A stretch of 64,000 nt of DNA from SXIZ01 sp040079795 (GTDB lineage: Bacteria; Pseudomonadota; Gammaproteobacteria; Methylococcales; Methylomonadaceae): positions 17,058 to 81,057 of the forward strand of contig JBEBJQ010000008.1 in assembly GCA_040079795.1 (NCBI GenBank), in the 5' to 3' direction. Position numbers and translations under genes: made by a program. Positions 8,988 through 17,349 of this stretch are shown piece after piece. The notes beneath the pieces were generated by a model. The model had not been told where the DNA came from and searched no databases. It saw only the letters and a program-made list of their open reading frames with translations. Position 1 is the stretch's first letter. Each line of letters opens with the position of its first letter.

Positions 8988-9263
8988 ATGTTAAAAAGTT
9001 ATGAAGCGATTTACGATCATGGCAAAATTGAATGGCTATCGGAGTTGCCAGATGTGGAACAGGCGCGGGTGATTATTACGGTACTGCCTCCGCAACAAAT
9101 GATCAACGCCGTGACGTCCAGGCGCAGTCCGCCTGAAAAACTAAAAGTCAGCGCACATCAATTGGATGGCATTCTATCTTCACCTTTTGCTGACGACGAA
9201 TGGGCGGCAATGCTTGAGAGAACCGCGCAACAAATTGAGGGTAATCCAAAGGCGTTTAAATGA
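8988..9263 (+). CDS. Probable antitoxin partner of the VapC-like toxin
   Basis: A 91-residue protein directly before a PIN-domain toxin, overlapping it by ATGA, as in type II toxin-antitoxin pairs. The N-terminal half (SYEAIYDHGKIEWL, then RVIITVLPP) matches the short beta-hairpin antitoxins seen with VapC-like toxins. The C-terminal tail contains DDEWAAMLERTAQQ, a likely toxin-wrapping helix. It has a strong ribosome site (AGGAGG) ten bases before the ATG. It should bind and neutralise the toxin and may repress the operon. Family assignment rests on context and layout. Confidence 0.7.
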   Translation: MLKSYEAIYDHGKIEWLSELPDVEQARVIITVLPPQQMINAVTSRRSPPEKLKVSAHQLDGILSSPFADDEWAAMLERTAQQIEGNPKAFK

Positions 9264-9686
9264 CCAGCAAGCCATTGTTGCTACTTGATACGCATATTTG
9301 GTTTTGGTGGGTCACAAGCAATTCAAAGCTTCCCAGGCAAATTGGTCAGGCCATTGAAGCGAATGACCGGCCTATCGGTATTGCTTGCGTTTCGGTTTAC
9401 GAACTGGTATTCCTGATTCAAAAACAAAAGGATCAACATCGATTTACCATTGGACGAATGGTTGCATACCGCGACGGTTGAGGCTGGAATTAAGGTATTT
9501 GATACGAGTTATGAGATTGCCTGTCAAGCTGCCATGCTGCCGCTACATCACGGTGATCCAATGGATCGAATCATTATTGCAGCTACTTTGTGCCACAGTG
9601 CATTTTTGGCAAGTGTTGATTCCAAGTTTTCAGCCTATGAGATGTTACAAGGAAAATTGATCACCGGAAAGACCAATGTCATATGA
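9260..9686 (+). pseudogene. VapC-like PIN-domain toxin, frameshifted
   Basis: Two overlapping frames together encode one PIN-domain RNase. Frame 1 (9260-9481) starts KPLLLLDTHIWFWWV, with the first catalytic Asp, and reaches CVSVYELVFLIQKQK, with the conserved Glu. Frame 2 continues from about 9444 with LPLDEWLHTATVEAG, then HHGDPMDRIIIAATL, with the later Asp pair. Removing one T from the TTT at 9443-9445 joins them into about 141 residues, the usual length. As read, translation stops at 9481 before the last catalytic residues, so the toxin is predicted inactive unless this is a sequencing indel. The antitoxin overlaps its start. Confidence 0.85.
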
Positions 9687-9699
9687 AGAACAACATACA

Positions 9700-10377
9700 C
9701 TACAACCAAGCCTTAGAAGTTAATACCTCTGCACGGGAAAACAGCACCATTTCAACTTGTTGTAGTGTGATGTCATGCCCAATTTTAGTGGCACTATTTT
9801 TTAATAGTGCGTTGTATTCGGAATAGAAGGTTTTTCTATTGGCTGCTGCCCACCCATTATTTACTGTAATTTTTGCACCGCTGGTTGCCGACACTATAGT
9901 TGTATTGCGGCTTGGCAAATCAGGGAAATAGCGTGGCTTAGAGACCGCTTTTATTTTCTGAATCGCATTGAGCGATGCCGATACCCTGGCATCATAAATG
10001 GCGTAGCGTTCGGGGCCTCTGATGCTGAGTGCCTTTGACCAAGATGCAATGCCGGTGGTTCCTCTGGCTATCAGCTGTTCTGCTGTAGCCGTTGCGTATA
10101 AATCAAGCGTTTGGGGTTGATTGGTTCTTACGCCACCCCATTGAGTAATGTACCATTCGCATAGATTACGCCGCTGCGCTGTTGTAGAATTAATCCAGTT
10201 GTCGTGTAATGCCTGCCGCAAAGCGATATTTTTTGCAAGCCAACTTTCAGTATTGAAAGTCATCACAATTGGCAGGTTATCCACTGGGAATCTCCATTGA
10301 TAATCATTTTCCAGATTACCGATATGTTCAGCAATATATTCTGTTACTGCGTCTTCAAATGACATTGTTAATACCAT
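9700..10377 (-). CDS. Unknown 225-residue protein, possible helix-hairpin-helix fold
   Basis: I do not recognise this family with certainty. The protein is soluble and mostly helical, with no signal peptide. The middle section has SWSKALSIRGPERYAIYDARVSASL, which recalls the helix-hairpin-helix plus Asp layout of base-excision glycosylase-like proteins and of some restriction- or defence-associated proteins; this is a weak resemblance. There are two possible starts (10377 and 10365), neither with a good ribosome site. It lies convergent with the broken toxin gene, in the accessory block that interrupts the cobalamin genes, so horizontal acquisition is plausible. Confidence 0.6.
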   Translation of the reverse strand: MVLTMSFEDAVTEYIAEHIGNLENDYQWRFPVDNLPIVMTFNTESWLAKNIALRQALHDNWINSTTAQRRNLCEWYITQWGGVRTNQPQTLDLYATATAEQLIARGTTGIASWSKALSIRGPERYAIYDARVSASLNAIQKIKAVSKPRYFPDLPSRNTTIVSATSGAKITVNNGWAAANRKTFYSEYNALLKNSATKIGHDITLQQVEMVLFSRAEVLTSKAWL

Positions 10378-10512
10378 TTTTAATGTTTTTATAGTAAAGC
10401 TAACCGGGCGCGGTTTATGAAAGCCTCAATAGTAATGAAAATTTCAATAAGTGTGCGACGGTTAGGTTGAATGCGATTGCAATTGCAAGAGTTATCAATA
10501 TGTTTTTTAATA

Positions 10513-10536
10513 GGTGGGCAAAACCGCCTGCCCACC
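10513..10536 (-). terminator. Stem-loop after the collagen-like gene
   Basis: GGTGGGCA (10513-10520) and TGCCCACC (10529-10536) form a perfect 8-bp GC-rich stem with an 8-base loop, 20 bases past the stop of the collagen-like gene. No U-run follows on the minus strand, so it is a weak or factor-assisted terminator, or an mRNA-stabilising hairpin. Confidence 0.4.
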
Positions 10537-10555
10537 CGTTAAAACAACTTAATGA

Positions 10556-11841
10556 TTAAAAAGCCCTAACACAACGCACTCTATTCGTCATGTTTTTATC
10601 GTTACCACCTTGAGCATATTGGTTGAAAGTATTAGCACCCGCTTTACTGCCCAGAGAACCATTCATGTTTTTGGTATCTAATTCTGTAGAACTCCAATAA
10701 ATTTCTTTATGATTAAAACCACTGGTAGCCGAATTGCCGTCGCCTTCTAAAATTTTCTCTACAAGATAATCCTGACTAATTAGTAAATTTAGTTCGGATG
10801 TAGCTGGTAGATACCATCCACTAAAACCATTGTTCGTATAATCATTGCATAGCTTGGCTGCACTGGTAGTATGACCTGGCTGTGCAATAATAGCAGCCGT
10901 ATTAGCTTGTCCGTTACTATAACTTTGTGCTGCTGCACCAATGAGTATGCCTTCGTAAACACTTGTATGGTTTTGACAAAGTGTACAGTCATAATATGTT
11001 TCTACTATGGTGCCCGTATTAGTCCATGCTGCTGAAGAAGCGATATCCGCTAAAGAAGCTATCAAACCATGTTCAACCCCGGCAATTTTATAGACACTGA
11101 CGACAATACCGCCGCCGTATAGATCGCCCAGCGCATGACTAAAACCACCGCTGCCACCTGTGCCACTGTCCCCTTTTTCTCCCTTAGCGCCAGTATCGCC
11201 TTTATCCCCCTTGTCACCTTTTTCGCCTTTAGCACTCGCGCCACCGCTGGTACCCGCAGGGCCGGTTAAGCCGATTGGGCCTTGCGCGCCGGTTGCACCT
11301 TTCTCCCCTTTGTCGCCTTTAGCACCCGTTGCGCCGGTATCGCCTTTGTCACCCTTAGCCGTTGCAGTACCGGGTATGCCCTGGTTAAAAATAACTTTAG
11401 TTTCCGCGCCATTACTATAGGAGCTGCTGCTTAAGCCGGTGACGGTAAATTGTAACGGGGTGGTATTGGTTTTTAACAACACCAGGTTATGGCTAAGCAG
11501 GCTGTTTTGCATCAGCTTAGGGATAATCACTTTGCCATCGCTGCCGGTAAAAACCGCATCTTCGTTGCGCGCGGCGCTAAAGGTATTGGCCAGTTGAAAA
11601 ATCTGCCCGCCATACAGTGGCTGGCTATCCAATGCCCTTAAGAGCGCACCGGCACTGCCGCTATTACTGCCATCGTTATTAACCACGGTTACGCTATCCA
11701 GAAAAATTTGTCCGGGTAAGCCAGTTGCCGGGCTAATATATTCAGCCGCTTGCGCTACCCCCCCCCGCAGATTAGGGCAGTCAAGGCCATTGCCAGTGTG
11801 GTACGGAGGGTTTGTAAAGGCTGGTGTTGTGTTTGTTTCAT
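10556..11841 (-). CDS. Exported collagen-like protein with Lcl/DUF1566 C-terminal domain, frame interrupted at a G9 tract
   Basis: The open part (11686-10556) holds a 65-residue collagen-type Gly-X-Y tract rich in GDKGDTGA and GEKGDKGD triplets, then a C-terminal domain with GWYLPATSELNLL, EIYWSSTE and RVRCVRAF, typical of Lcl/DUF1566 adhesin domains. Upstream, an ATG at 11841 with AAAGGA in front starts a signal peptide (MKQTQHQPLQTLRTTLAMAL...). This frame hits TAG immediately after a run of nine G. With ten (or seven) G the frame runs through VAQAAEYISPATGLPGQIF into the body. So the gene is off as sequenced but could be restored by slippage. It likely encodes a trimeric surface or matrix protein. 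Confidence 0.8.
11758..11766. repeat. C9/G9 homopolymer in the signal-peptide region
   Basis: Nine C on the plus strand (nine G on the coding strand) sit at the end of the signal-peptide coding region of the collagen-like gene. Nine G puts a TAG in frame, eight G leads to a nearby TGA, and ten or seven keep the gene open. This is the pattern of a slipped-strand contingency locus. A sequencing miscount of the homopolymer would look identical. Confidence 0.75.
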
Positions 11842-12164
11842 AAAAATCCTTTCGTTAATGGGGGGGGATTGAGTATCCGCAAGTTAATAACCTGCCGAAA
11901 ATAACCGGGCCGCTTTATGCCTTGTCTCTTACGCCCTTGCAGAGGGGACAAGAGATCAATGTTATTCGTACAGGTTATTTGATTGGCGCTCTGGTACACT
12001 ATTGTGATCTGAAACCACTTGATCGCTAAAAGCTTAGTAGGAAACGCCTAAATAACAATGCCGTAGCTAAAAATTTCACGTTTTTGTCGATTTTAAACAT
12101 CACCTGCTTTTATTTTTTAGATCAATACCGCCTCCGTAGTGGGCACAGCGTATTAAAAACCAGC
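11842..12164. other. Intergenic region with a large inverted repeat
   Basis: This gap separates the divergent collagen-like gene and cobS. It holds an imperfect inverted repeat of about 20 bases: 11886-11905 (AATAACCTGCCGAAAATAAC) and 11961-11979 (GTTATTCGTACAGGTTATT). An inner hairpin, CTTGTC (11921-11926) with GACAAG (11947-11952), lies between the arms. A G8 run at 11860-11867 lies in the collagen-gene leader. I see no B12 box, so the second cobalamin cluster is not under an obvious riboswitch. Confidence 0.5.
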
Positions 12165-12911
12165 ATGCCGCAATTAAAACTTTTCTGCTTAGCCCTCAGC
12201 TTTTATACCCGTGTACCCAGCCCGATTGCCCTGGATTATCAGGGTTTACCTAAAGCCACGGTTTATTTACCCTTAATTGGATGGTTGGTCGGCGCTATTA
12301 CTGCAATGGGCTTTATTCTGGCGGATTATTATTGGTCACAAGCATCGGCGGTCATTCTGGCAATCAGTGTGGGTATTATGTTGACCGGTGCGTTTCATGA
12401 AGATGGCTTTGCCGATGCGTGTGACGGTTTTGGGGGCGGCTACACCAAACAGCGCATTTTAGAAATCATGAAAGATTCAAGCCTTGGCGTTTATGGCTGT
12501 TTAGGTTTGTTGCTGCTGTTGTTATTGAAAGTGAGCCTTTTGAATGAAGCAAAAGCCAGCGCCGTGCCGTTCATCCTGCTGGCAGGGCATAGCTTTAGCC
12601 GTTTAGCCCCGTTATTGTTAATGCAACGCTACACATACGCCCGTGAAAACGATAGCAAAGCCGCTGCTGCGGTTTATAAACCTGCTTTGGTAGAATTGAT
12701 TTTTGCTGGGGTTGTCGCGCTTTTGCCGTTGCTGTTACTACCATGGCGGTGTTTTTTAGCGGTGCTACCCGTCATCGGGGTTAATTATTATCTGGGTAGT
12801 TATTTTTACCGGCATATTGGTGGCTACACGGGCGATTGCCTGGGCGCCAGCCAACAAGTTGCCGAAGTGGTTTTTTATTTAAGCGTAACGGCTTTATGGA
12901 CATTTATTTAA
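12165..12911 (+). CDS. cobS: Adenosylcobinamide-GDP ribazoletransferase (cobalamin synthase)
   Basis: CobS is an integral inner-membrane enzyme that joins adenosylcobinamide-GDP and alpha-ribazole (phosphate) in the last step of cobalamin assembly. The sequence shows LALSFYTRVPSP at the start, the metal-binding GAFHEDGFADACDGFGGG motif, then EIMKDSSLGVYG and many transmembrane helices. I chose the ATG at 12165, giving 249 residues, the usual length; the upstream in-frame extension to 12084 has no family counterpart. Its 3' end overlaps cobC. Confidence 0.94.
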   Translation: MPQLKLFCLALSFYTRVPSPIALDYQGLPKATVYLPLIGWLVGAITAMGFILADYYWSQASAVILAISVGIMLTGAFHEDGFADACDGFGGGYTKQRILEIMKDSSLGVYGCLGLLLLLLLKVSLLNEAKASAVPFILLAGHSFSRLAPLLLMQRYTYARENDSKAAAAVYKPALVELIFAGVVALLPLLLLPWRCFLAVLPVIGVNYYLGSYFYRHIGGYTGDCLGASQQVAEVVFYLSVTALWTFI

Positions 12912-13459
12912 TTCGCCACACCCAAACCAATACTTTGCCAGGACTCTGCTATGGACAAAGTGAAGTGGGGCTGGCGGATAGCTTTGCAGCAGAATGTCGG
13001 TGTTTAGCTGAAAAACTGCCTGAACGTAAGCCTGATTGTGTGGTGTTCAGTAGTCCTTTATTACGCTGTACACAGCTTGCCGAAACTTTTTCTACCAATA
13101 TCAAAAGAGATGCACGGTTGTTGGAACTAAATTTTGGCGATTGGGAAATGCGTCGCTTTGATGACCTTGATACAGATACTGTAAAGCATTGGGCAGAACA
13201 TTTTGTAAAGGTTGCGCCACCTAACGGTGAAAGTTTTAGCGATTTAGTCATGCGTGCCGGAGATTTTTGGCAGGACTTATTAAAAGCTGACGCAGAACAG
13301 GTTTTGGTTATTACCCATGCGGGCGTAATACGTGCGTTTTTAGGGCATATATTAGAGCTGCCGCTCGCCAATGCATTTCAATTTAAGGTTGAGGCAGGGT
13401 CGGTACATAAACTTCAAGTGCTACATTCATATACTTCTATTCATTATTTAAATCACTAA
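12896..13459 (+). CDS. cobC: Alpha-ribazole phosphatase (histidine phosphatase)
   Basis: A 187-residue phosphoglycerate-mutase-like phosphatase that removes the phosphate from alpha-ribazole phosphate or from cobalamin 5'-phosphate. The catalytic RHTQTN motif is at residues 7-12, followed by YGQSEVGL, the LLELNFGDWE segment and the second histidine in VITHAGVIRAF. The ATG at 12896 lies inside the end of cobS, a 16-base overlap implying coupling. The pathway context makes it CobC rather than a generic mutase. Confidence 0.88.
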   Translation: MDIYLIRHTQTNTLPGLCYGQSEVGLADSFAAECRCLAEKLPERKPDCVVFSSPLLRCTQLAETFSTNIKRDARLLELNFGDWEMRRFDDLDTDTVKHWAEHFVKVAPPNGESFSDLVMRAGDFWQDLLKADAEQVLVITHAGVIRAFLGHILELPLANAFQFKVEAGSVHKLQVLHSYTSIHYLNH

Positions 13460-13460
13460 T

Positions 13461-14480
13461 ATGAAACATGGCGGCAATATTGTGCAGTTTGCACAGCAGC
13501 TTGGTTGTCTTCCGGAGGAGGTGCTGGACTTTTCAGCGAATATCAATCCAAAGCAAGCAGTTGATATTAGCAGTTTACAGCACGTTGCATTGGGCCCTTA
13601 TAGTGATCCTGACTATAGCCTGTTAAAACAAGCGATTCAACAGCGTTATCCAACTGCACCAGATGTCAATATTGAGCTATTTAATGGCGCAAGTGCTGCG
13701 ATTTTTGCCTTGTTACGCTGGTTGCAACCCGCAGATTTAGTTCTATATGCGCCGTTATACGTAGAATACGCCGCTATAGCCGGACAGTTGGGTTGCCGGG
13801 TACAAACCATTAACCGTTTTACTGGTAATTTAACTGAGGTTCCCAAGGGGAGCACCGTGGTGTTTGTTAATCCGTCTACGCCGGATGGCCAGCTTTACGG
13901 GATGCTGCCGCTATTAGCTGCGTGGCAAGCCGCCGACTGCACTATTATTATCGACGAATCCTTTTTGGATTTCTGTGAGGCTGAATCCGTTGCTGATCAT
14001 ATCGTAAGCTACGCTAAACTATTTGTGATTAAATCGTTAAGCAAATTCTATGGCTGTGCGGGTATTCGGATCGGTTTTATTCAGGCAACATCAGAAAAAA
14101 TTCAAGCGTTAAAACAACTTGAACCCGCCTGGAAATTATCCACTCTGGATATGGTGTATATGCAGCAAGCACTTGCCAATATTGGCTTTATTACCCAAAC
14201 GCGTCAGGAAAACACAAGGCTACGCGCGTTATTAGAGCAGGTTTTGCATTTGTCAGGTTTGTTCGCAGAAATTTATCCAGGGCAGGCGAATTTTCTTTTG
14301 ACACGCTTATGTAATAATAGTGACGGTCACCAATTACAACAACAATTGGCGAAAGACCATATCCTTATCCGGATCTGTGATAATTTTGCTTTTTTGGATA
14401 AAAGTTATGTACGTTTTGCGGTAAAAACCGAACCCGCCATCAATGCACTTGCCCACAGTTTAAAAGGAATTTGTTTGTGA
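13461..14480 (+). CDS. cobD: L-threonine-O-3-phosphate decarboxylase (PLP enzyme)
   Basis: A class-I aminotransferase-fold PLP enzyme that makes (R)-1-aminopropan-2-ol O-phosphate, the linker of the nucleotide loop. The N-terminus HGGNIVQFAQQLG and DFSANINP are typical of CobD. It then has NPSTPDGQLY (140 region), the Asp of IIIDESFLDF and the PLP lysine in KSLSKFYG (Lys195). Length 339 is usual. It begins right after cobC and overlaps cobQ by four bases (GTGA). The gene is called cobC in Pseudomonas nomenclature. Confidence 0.92.
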   Translation: MKHGGNIVQFAQQLGCLPEEVLDFSANINPKQAVDISSLQHVALGPYSDPDYSLLKQAIQQRYPTAPDVNIELFNGASAAIFALLRWLQPADLVLYAPLYVEYAAIAGQLGCRVQTINRFTGNLTEVPKGSTVVFVNPSTPDGQLYGMLPLLAAWQAADCTIIIDESFLDFCEAESVADHIVSYAKLFVIKSLSKFYGCAGIRIGFIQATSEKIQALKQLEPAWKLSTLDMVYMQQALANIGFITQTRQENTRLRALLEQVLHLSGLFAEIYPGQANFLLTRLCNNSDGHQLQQQLAKDHILIRICDNFAFLDKSYVRFAVKTEPAINALAHSLKGICL

Positions 14481-15886
14481 AACCCTTAGCCATCTTTGGC
14501 ACCAGTTCAGATGCAGGTAAAACCTCAATAACCATGGCGTTATGCCGTATTTTTGCCGATCGGGGGATAAAAGTTGCGCCGTTTAAAGCGCAAAATGTTT
14601 CCAATAATTCTGCCGTAACCGTTGAAGGGAGGGAGATTTCCAGGGCGCAATGTTTGCAGGCAGAAGCCGCCAGAGTAGAGCCCAGTTATCGCTTTAACCC
14701 GGTTTTGCTGAAATCCCACGGTAAATCTTCAGTGCAAGTCATCCTTAACGGCTTGGTTTATCAGAACCAAACTATAGCGGATTACTACGCTGAAATGGAT
14801 GCTTTAAAATACGAGGTGCAACAATCCTTTACGCAGCTCCTGCAAGACTATGAATTGGTAATTGCAGAGGGAGCTGGCTCTCCGGTGGAACTTAATTTAC
14901 TGCACAAAGACCTTTCCAATACCTTTATCGCCAAGACCTTTAACACCCAAAATATTCTGGTCGCGGATATTGAGCGCGGCGGCGTGTTTGCTTCCATTTA
15001 TGGTACCTTGGAGTTGATGGATCCTGTTATGCGCAGCAATCTTATCGGCGTGGTAGTCAATAAATTCCGGGGCGACCGGCGCTTTTTTGATGAAGGTGAA
15101 AAAATCATTACCGAACGTTTTGGCGTGCCGGTATTAGGGGTGTTGCCATTTCATCCTTTGAATATCGACATGGAGGATTCGCAGTCATTGCAGAACTATC
15201 AACAACGTTTAACGGCGGTCAAAATTAGGGTTGGCGTGATTGCTTATCCCGGTTTAAGCAATTATAACGATCTGGATGTGTTGATGGCTGATCCTGAACT
15301 CGTGGTTGAATTGATCCATAGCTATAGACCGTTAGGGCAATTTGATATGCTGCTGCTTCCGGGTAGTAAAACCGTGATTCGCGATTTGCAATGGCTTAAA
15401 CAGCAGGGTTTATTTAAGGAAATTAAAACCTTTAATAAGCCGTTATTTGGATTGTGTGGCGGATTTCAGATGCTTTGCACCAAATTAAATGACCCGGATG
15501 CCTTAGAGCATGATACCCCTGGCAAAGAAACCGGCCTGAATTTTATTTACGATACGGTTACCTACGAAAGCCCTAAAATCCTCAGGCGGGGTCTGTATCC
15601 CTTGTTTTCTCAGCAAGCCATAAAAGGCTACGAAATTCATAGCGGACGTATGGATAAATACCCTTTATATTATCAGCGCGATCTGGTCGCAGGTACGCAT
15701 GTGCATGGTGTATTTGATGATGACAGCTTTCGTACTGATTATTTTAAAGCGATTAATCCAGAGTATCAGGGCTATCAATACGCAGAGTACCGGGAATCGC
15801 AAATCCAGGGCTTTGCCGATATGGTGGCGAAAAGTTTGGATATTGATGTTATTTTACGGGCGTTACAAGTAACCCATGAATTTTGA
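14477..15886 (+). CDS. cobQ: Cobyric acid synthase
   Basis: CobQ/CbiP amidates side chains b, d, e and g of adenosylcobyrinate a,c-diamide, with ATP and glutamine. The N-terminus has the P-loop-like FGTSSDAGKTSI, FKAQNVSNNS and a long synthetase domain. The C-terminal amidotransferase domain has its nucleophile in LFGLCGGFQML and the catalytic His in GYEIHSGR. I chose GTG 14477 with AAAGGA about eight bases upstream; the TTG at 14471 would sit too close to that site. It overlaps both neighbours, so it is part of one translationally coupled operon. Confidence 0.94.
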   Translation: MKPLAIFGTSSDAGKTSITMALCRIFADRGIKVAPFKAQNVSNNSAVTVEGREISRAQCLQAEAARVEPSYRFNPVLLKSHGKSSVQVILNGLVYQNQTIADYYAEMDALKYEVQQSFTQLLQDYELVIAEGAGSPVELNLLHKDLSNTFIAKTFNTQNILVADIERGGVFASIYGTLELMDPVMRSNLIGVVVNKFRGDRRFFDEGEKIITERFGVPVLGVLPFHPLNIDMEDSQSLQNYQQRLTAVKIRVGVIAYPGLSNYNDLDVLMADPELVVELIHSYRPLGQFDMLLLPGSKTVIRDLQWLKQQGLFKEIKTFNKPLFGLCGGFQMLCTKLNDPDALEHDTPGKETGLNFIYDTVTYESPKILRRGLYPLFSQQAIKGYEIHSGRMDKYPLYYQRDLVAGTHVHGVFDDDSFRTDYFKAINPEYQGYQYAEYRESQIQGFADMVAKSLDIDVILRALQVTHEF

Positions 15887-16772
15887 ATTAGCCTTGTTAG
15901 CTTATTTGTTTGATAAGCTGTTCGGTGAATTTCCCTGCAAACACCCGGTGATGTTTATGGGGGATTTTATTAGCGCTTTTGAGCGGCGGTTTTATCGGGA
16001 TAATAGCTTATCCGGGGCAATTTTGGTGCTGAGCTTAATCGCTTTGACCTTATTGGTAAGCCTTGTACTCCTGTATTTCTGTGACTTATTGCCAACACCA
16101 TTAGCTATGCTTGTTTTAGCGCTATTGGCGTCCACCGGACTTGCGATGAATATGTTGCATCGCAGTGTTGCCGGTATTTTAAGTGCTGAAAACCCCAAAC
16201 AAGCGCTAAGTTATCTGGTTAGCCGCGATACGGACGAGATGGCTGAATCTGATGTTTATAAGGCGGCTCTTGAAACCTGGGCAGAAAACTTGAGTGATGG
16301 CGTCATTGCGCCTTTACTCTATTTATTGCTGTTCGGTTTGCCGGGTATAGTAGTCTACAAAGCCATCAATACTTTGGATTCTATGATTGCCTATAAAACG
16401 GATCGTTATTTTAATTTTGGTAAGACCGCCGCAATTTTGGATGATATTGCCAATTATATTCCGGCACGCATAACTGCATTATTGATTGTGTTATTGGCAA
16501 AAGATAAATGCCACGCCTGGCAATGTGTAATCCGCGATGGCAATAAACTGGAAAGTCCCAACGCCGGTTTCCCGATTGCCGCGCTGGCAGGGGCTTTAGG
16601 CGTTGCACTTGGCGGTGATACGCGTTATCACGGCCAGATAAAACATAAGCCTAGCTTAGGCTTAGCCAATAATCATATCAACCAAATGACGGTAACTAAC
16701 GCTTTAGCGATGAGAACCCCGATTGATATTATCGTGCTCAGTGTATTAGCCGCTGGTGCGTTACTCACATGA
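15876..16772 (+). CDS. cbiB: Adenosylcobinamide-phosphate synthase
   Basis: A membrane enzyme that attaches the aminopropanol phosphate to adenosylcobyric acid. The 298-residue protein has several transmembrane helices (around 45-75 and 75-95, plus the C-terminus), with family motifs FGEFPCKHPVMFMG near the start, SRDTDEMAESDV, ETWAENLSDGVIAPL, YKAINTLDSMIAYKT and ESPNAGFPIAALAGALGV. It overlaps cobQ by 11 bases and cobU by four. The gene is called cobD in Pseudomonas nomenclature. Confidence 0.94.
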   Translation: MNFELALLAYLFDKLFGEFPCKHPVMFMGDFISAFERRFYRDNSLSGAILVLSLIALTLLVSLVLLYFCDLLPTPLAMLVLALLASTGLAMNMLHRSVAGILSAENPKQALSYLVSRDTDEMAESDVYKAALETWAENLSDGVIAPLLYLLLFGLPGIVVYKAINTLDSMIAYKTDRYFNFGKTAAILDDIANYIPARITALLIVLLAKDKCHAWQCVIRDGNKLESPNAGFPIAALAGALGVALGGDTRYHGQIKHKPSLGLANNHINQMTVTNALAMRTPIDIIVLSVLAAGALLT

Positions 16773-17266
16773 AAAGCTTATTTATAGGCGGTATTAAAAG
16801 CGGTAAATCCCGATTAGCGGAAGACTATATCCTGCAAAACTCATCGAATACTAAACCTTATTATCTAGCCACTACCGAATTTATTGATGCTGAAATGCAG
16901 GAACGAATTCACATTCATCAACAACGCCGTCAGGAACGGTTCATCACCCTGGAGGCCCCCACCAAACTGTTTGCTACCCTGCAAAACTGCCAACAGCCGG
17001 TGCTAGTGGAATGTGTGTCCATGTGGTTGAATAACTTGCTCTTTCATCAAATCCCTACCGATGCCATTTTGCAGGAACTGGAAGCGGTTATGCAGCTCCC
17101 ACTGGATTTGGTATTGGTACATAATGAAGTCGGCTTAGGCATCATTCCCGATAACCCCTTGGCGCGTCAGTTTGTGGATTTATCCGGTAAAGCCGCCCAA
17201 CTCATGGGAGCAGCGTGCGAGCAGGTGTTTTTTTGCAGTGCGGGTTTGCGGATGCGGATGAAGTAA
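16769..17266 (+). CDS. cobU: Adenosylcobinamide kinase / guanylyltransferase
   Basis: A bifunctional CobU/CobP enzyme that phosphorylates adenosylcobinamide and then transfers GMP to it, preparing the substrate of CobS. The P-loop GGIKSGKSRLAE is at residues 7-18, ATTEFIDAEMQERI follows, and the C-terminal half has VHNEVGLGIIPDNPLARQF. Length 165 is slightly short but within range. It is the last gene of the cobalamin operon and is convergent with comF, 83 bases away. Confidence 0.92.
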   Translation: MKSLFIGGIKSGKSRLAEDYILQNSSNTKPYYLATTEFIDAEMQERIHIHQQRRQERFITLEAPTKLFATLQNCQQPVLVECVSMWLNNLLFHQIPTDAILQELEAVMQLPLDLVLVHNEVGLGIIPDNPLARQFVDLSGKAAQLMGAACEQVFFCSAGLRMRMK

Positions 17267-17349
17267 GTTTTAACATTATTCTAAAAAATCCAAAGCTGTA
17301 TTTACTGGGCAGTAAACACGCACCTGAAATTTTCTGGCGAAAACCTAAC

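Noticed and set aside
11160..11420. Plus-strand Pro-rich reading frame
   Set aside because: It is the antisense shadow of the Gly-X-Y tract of the collagen-like gene, where GC-rich triplets keep the other strand open.
11160..11420. CRISPR-like or tandem-repeat array
   Set aside because: The repetition comes from Gly-X-Y codons, with no constant repeat-spacer period.
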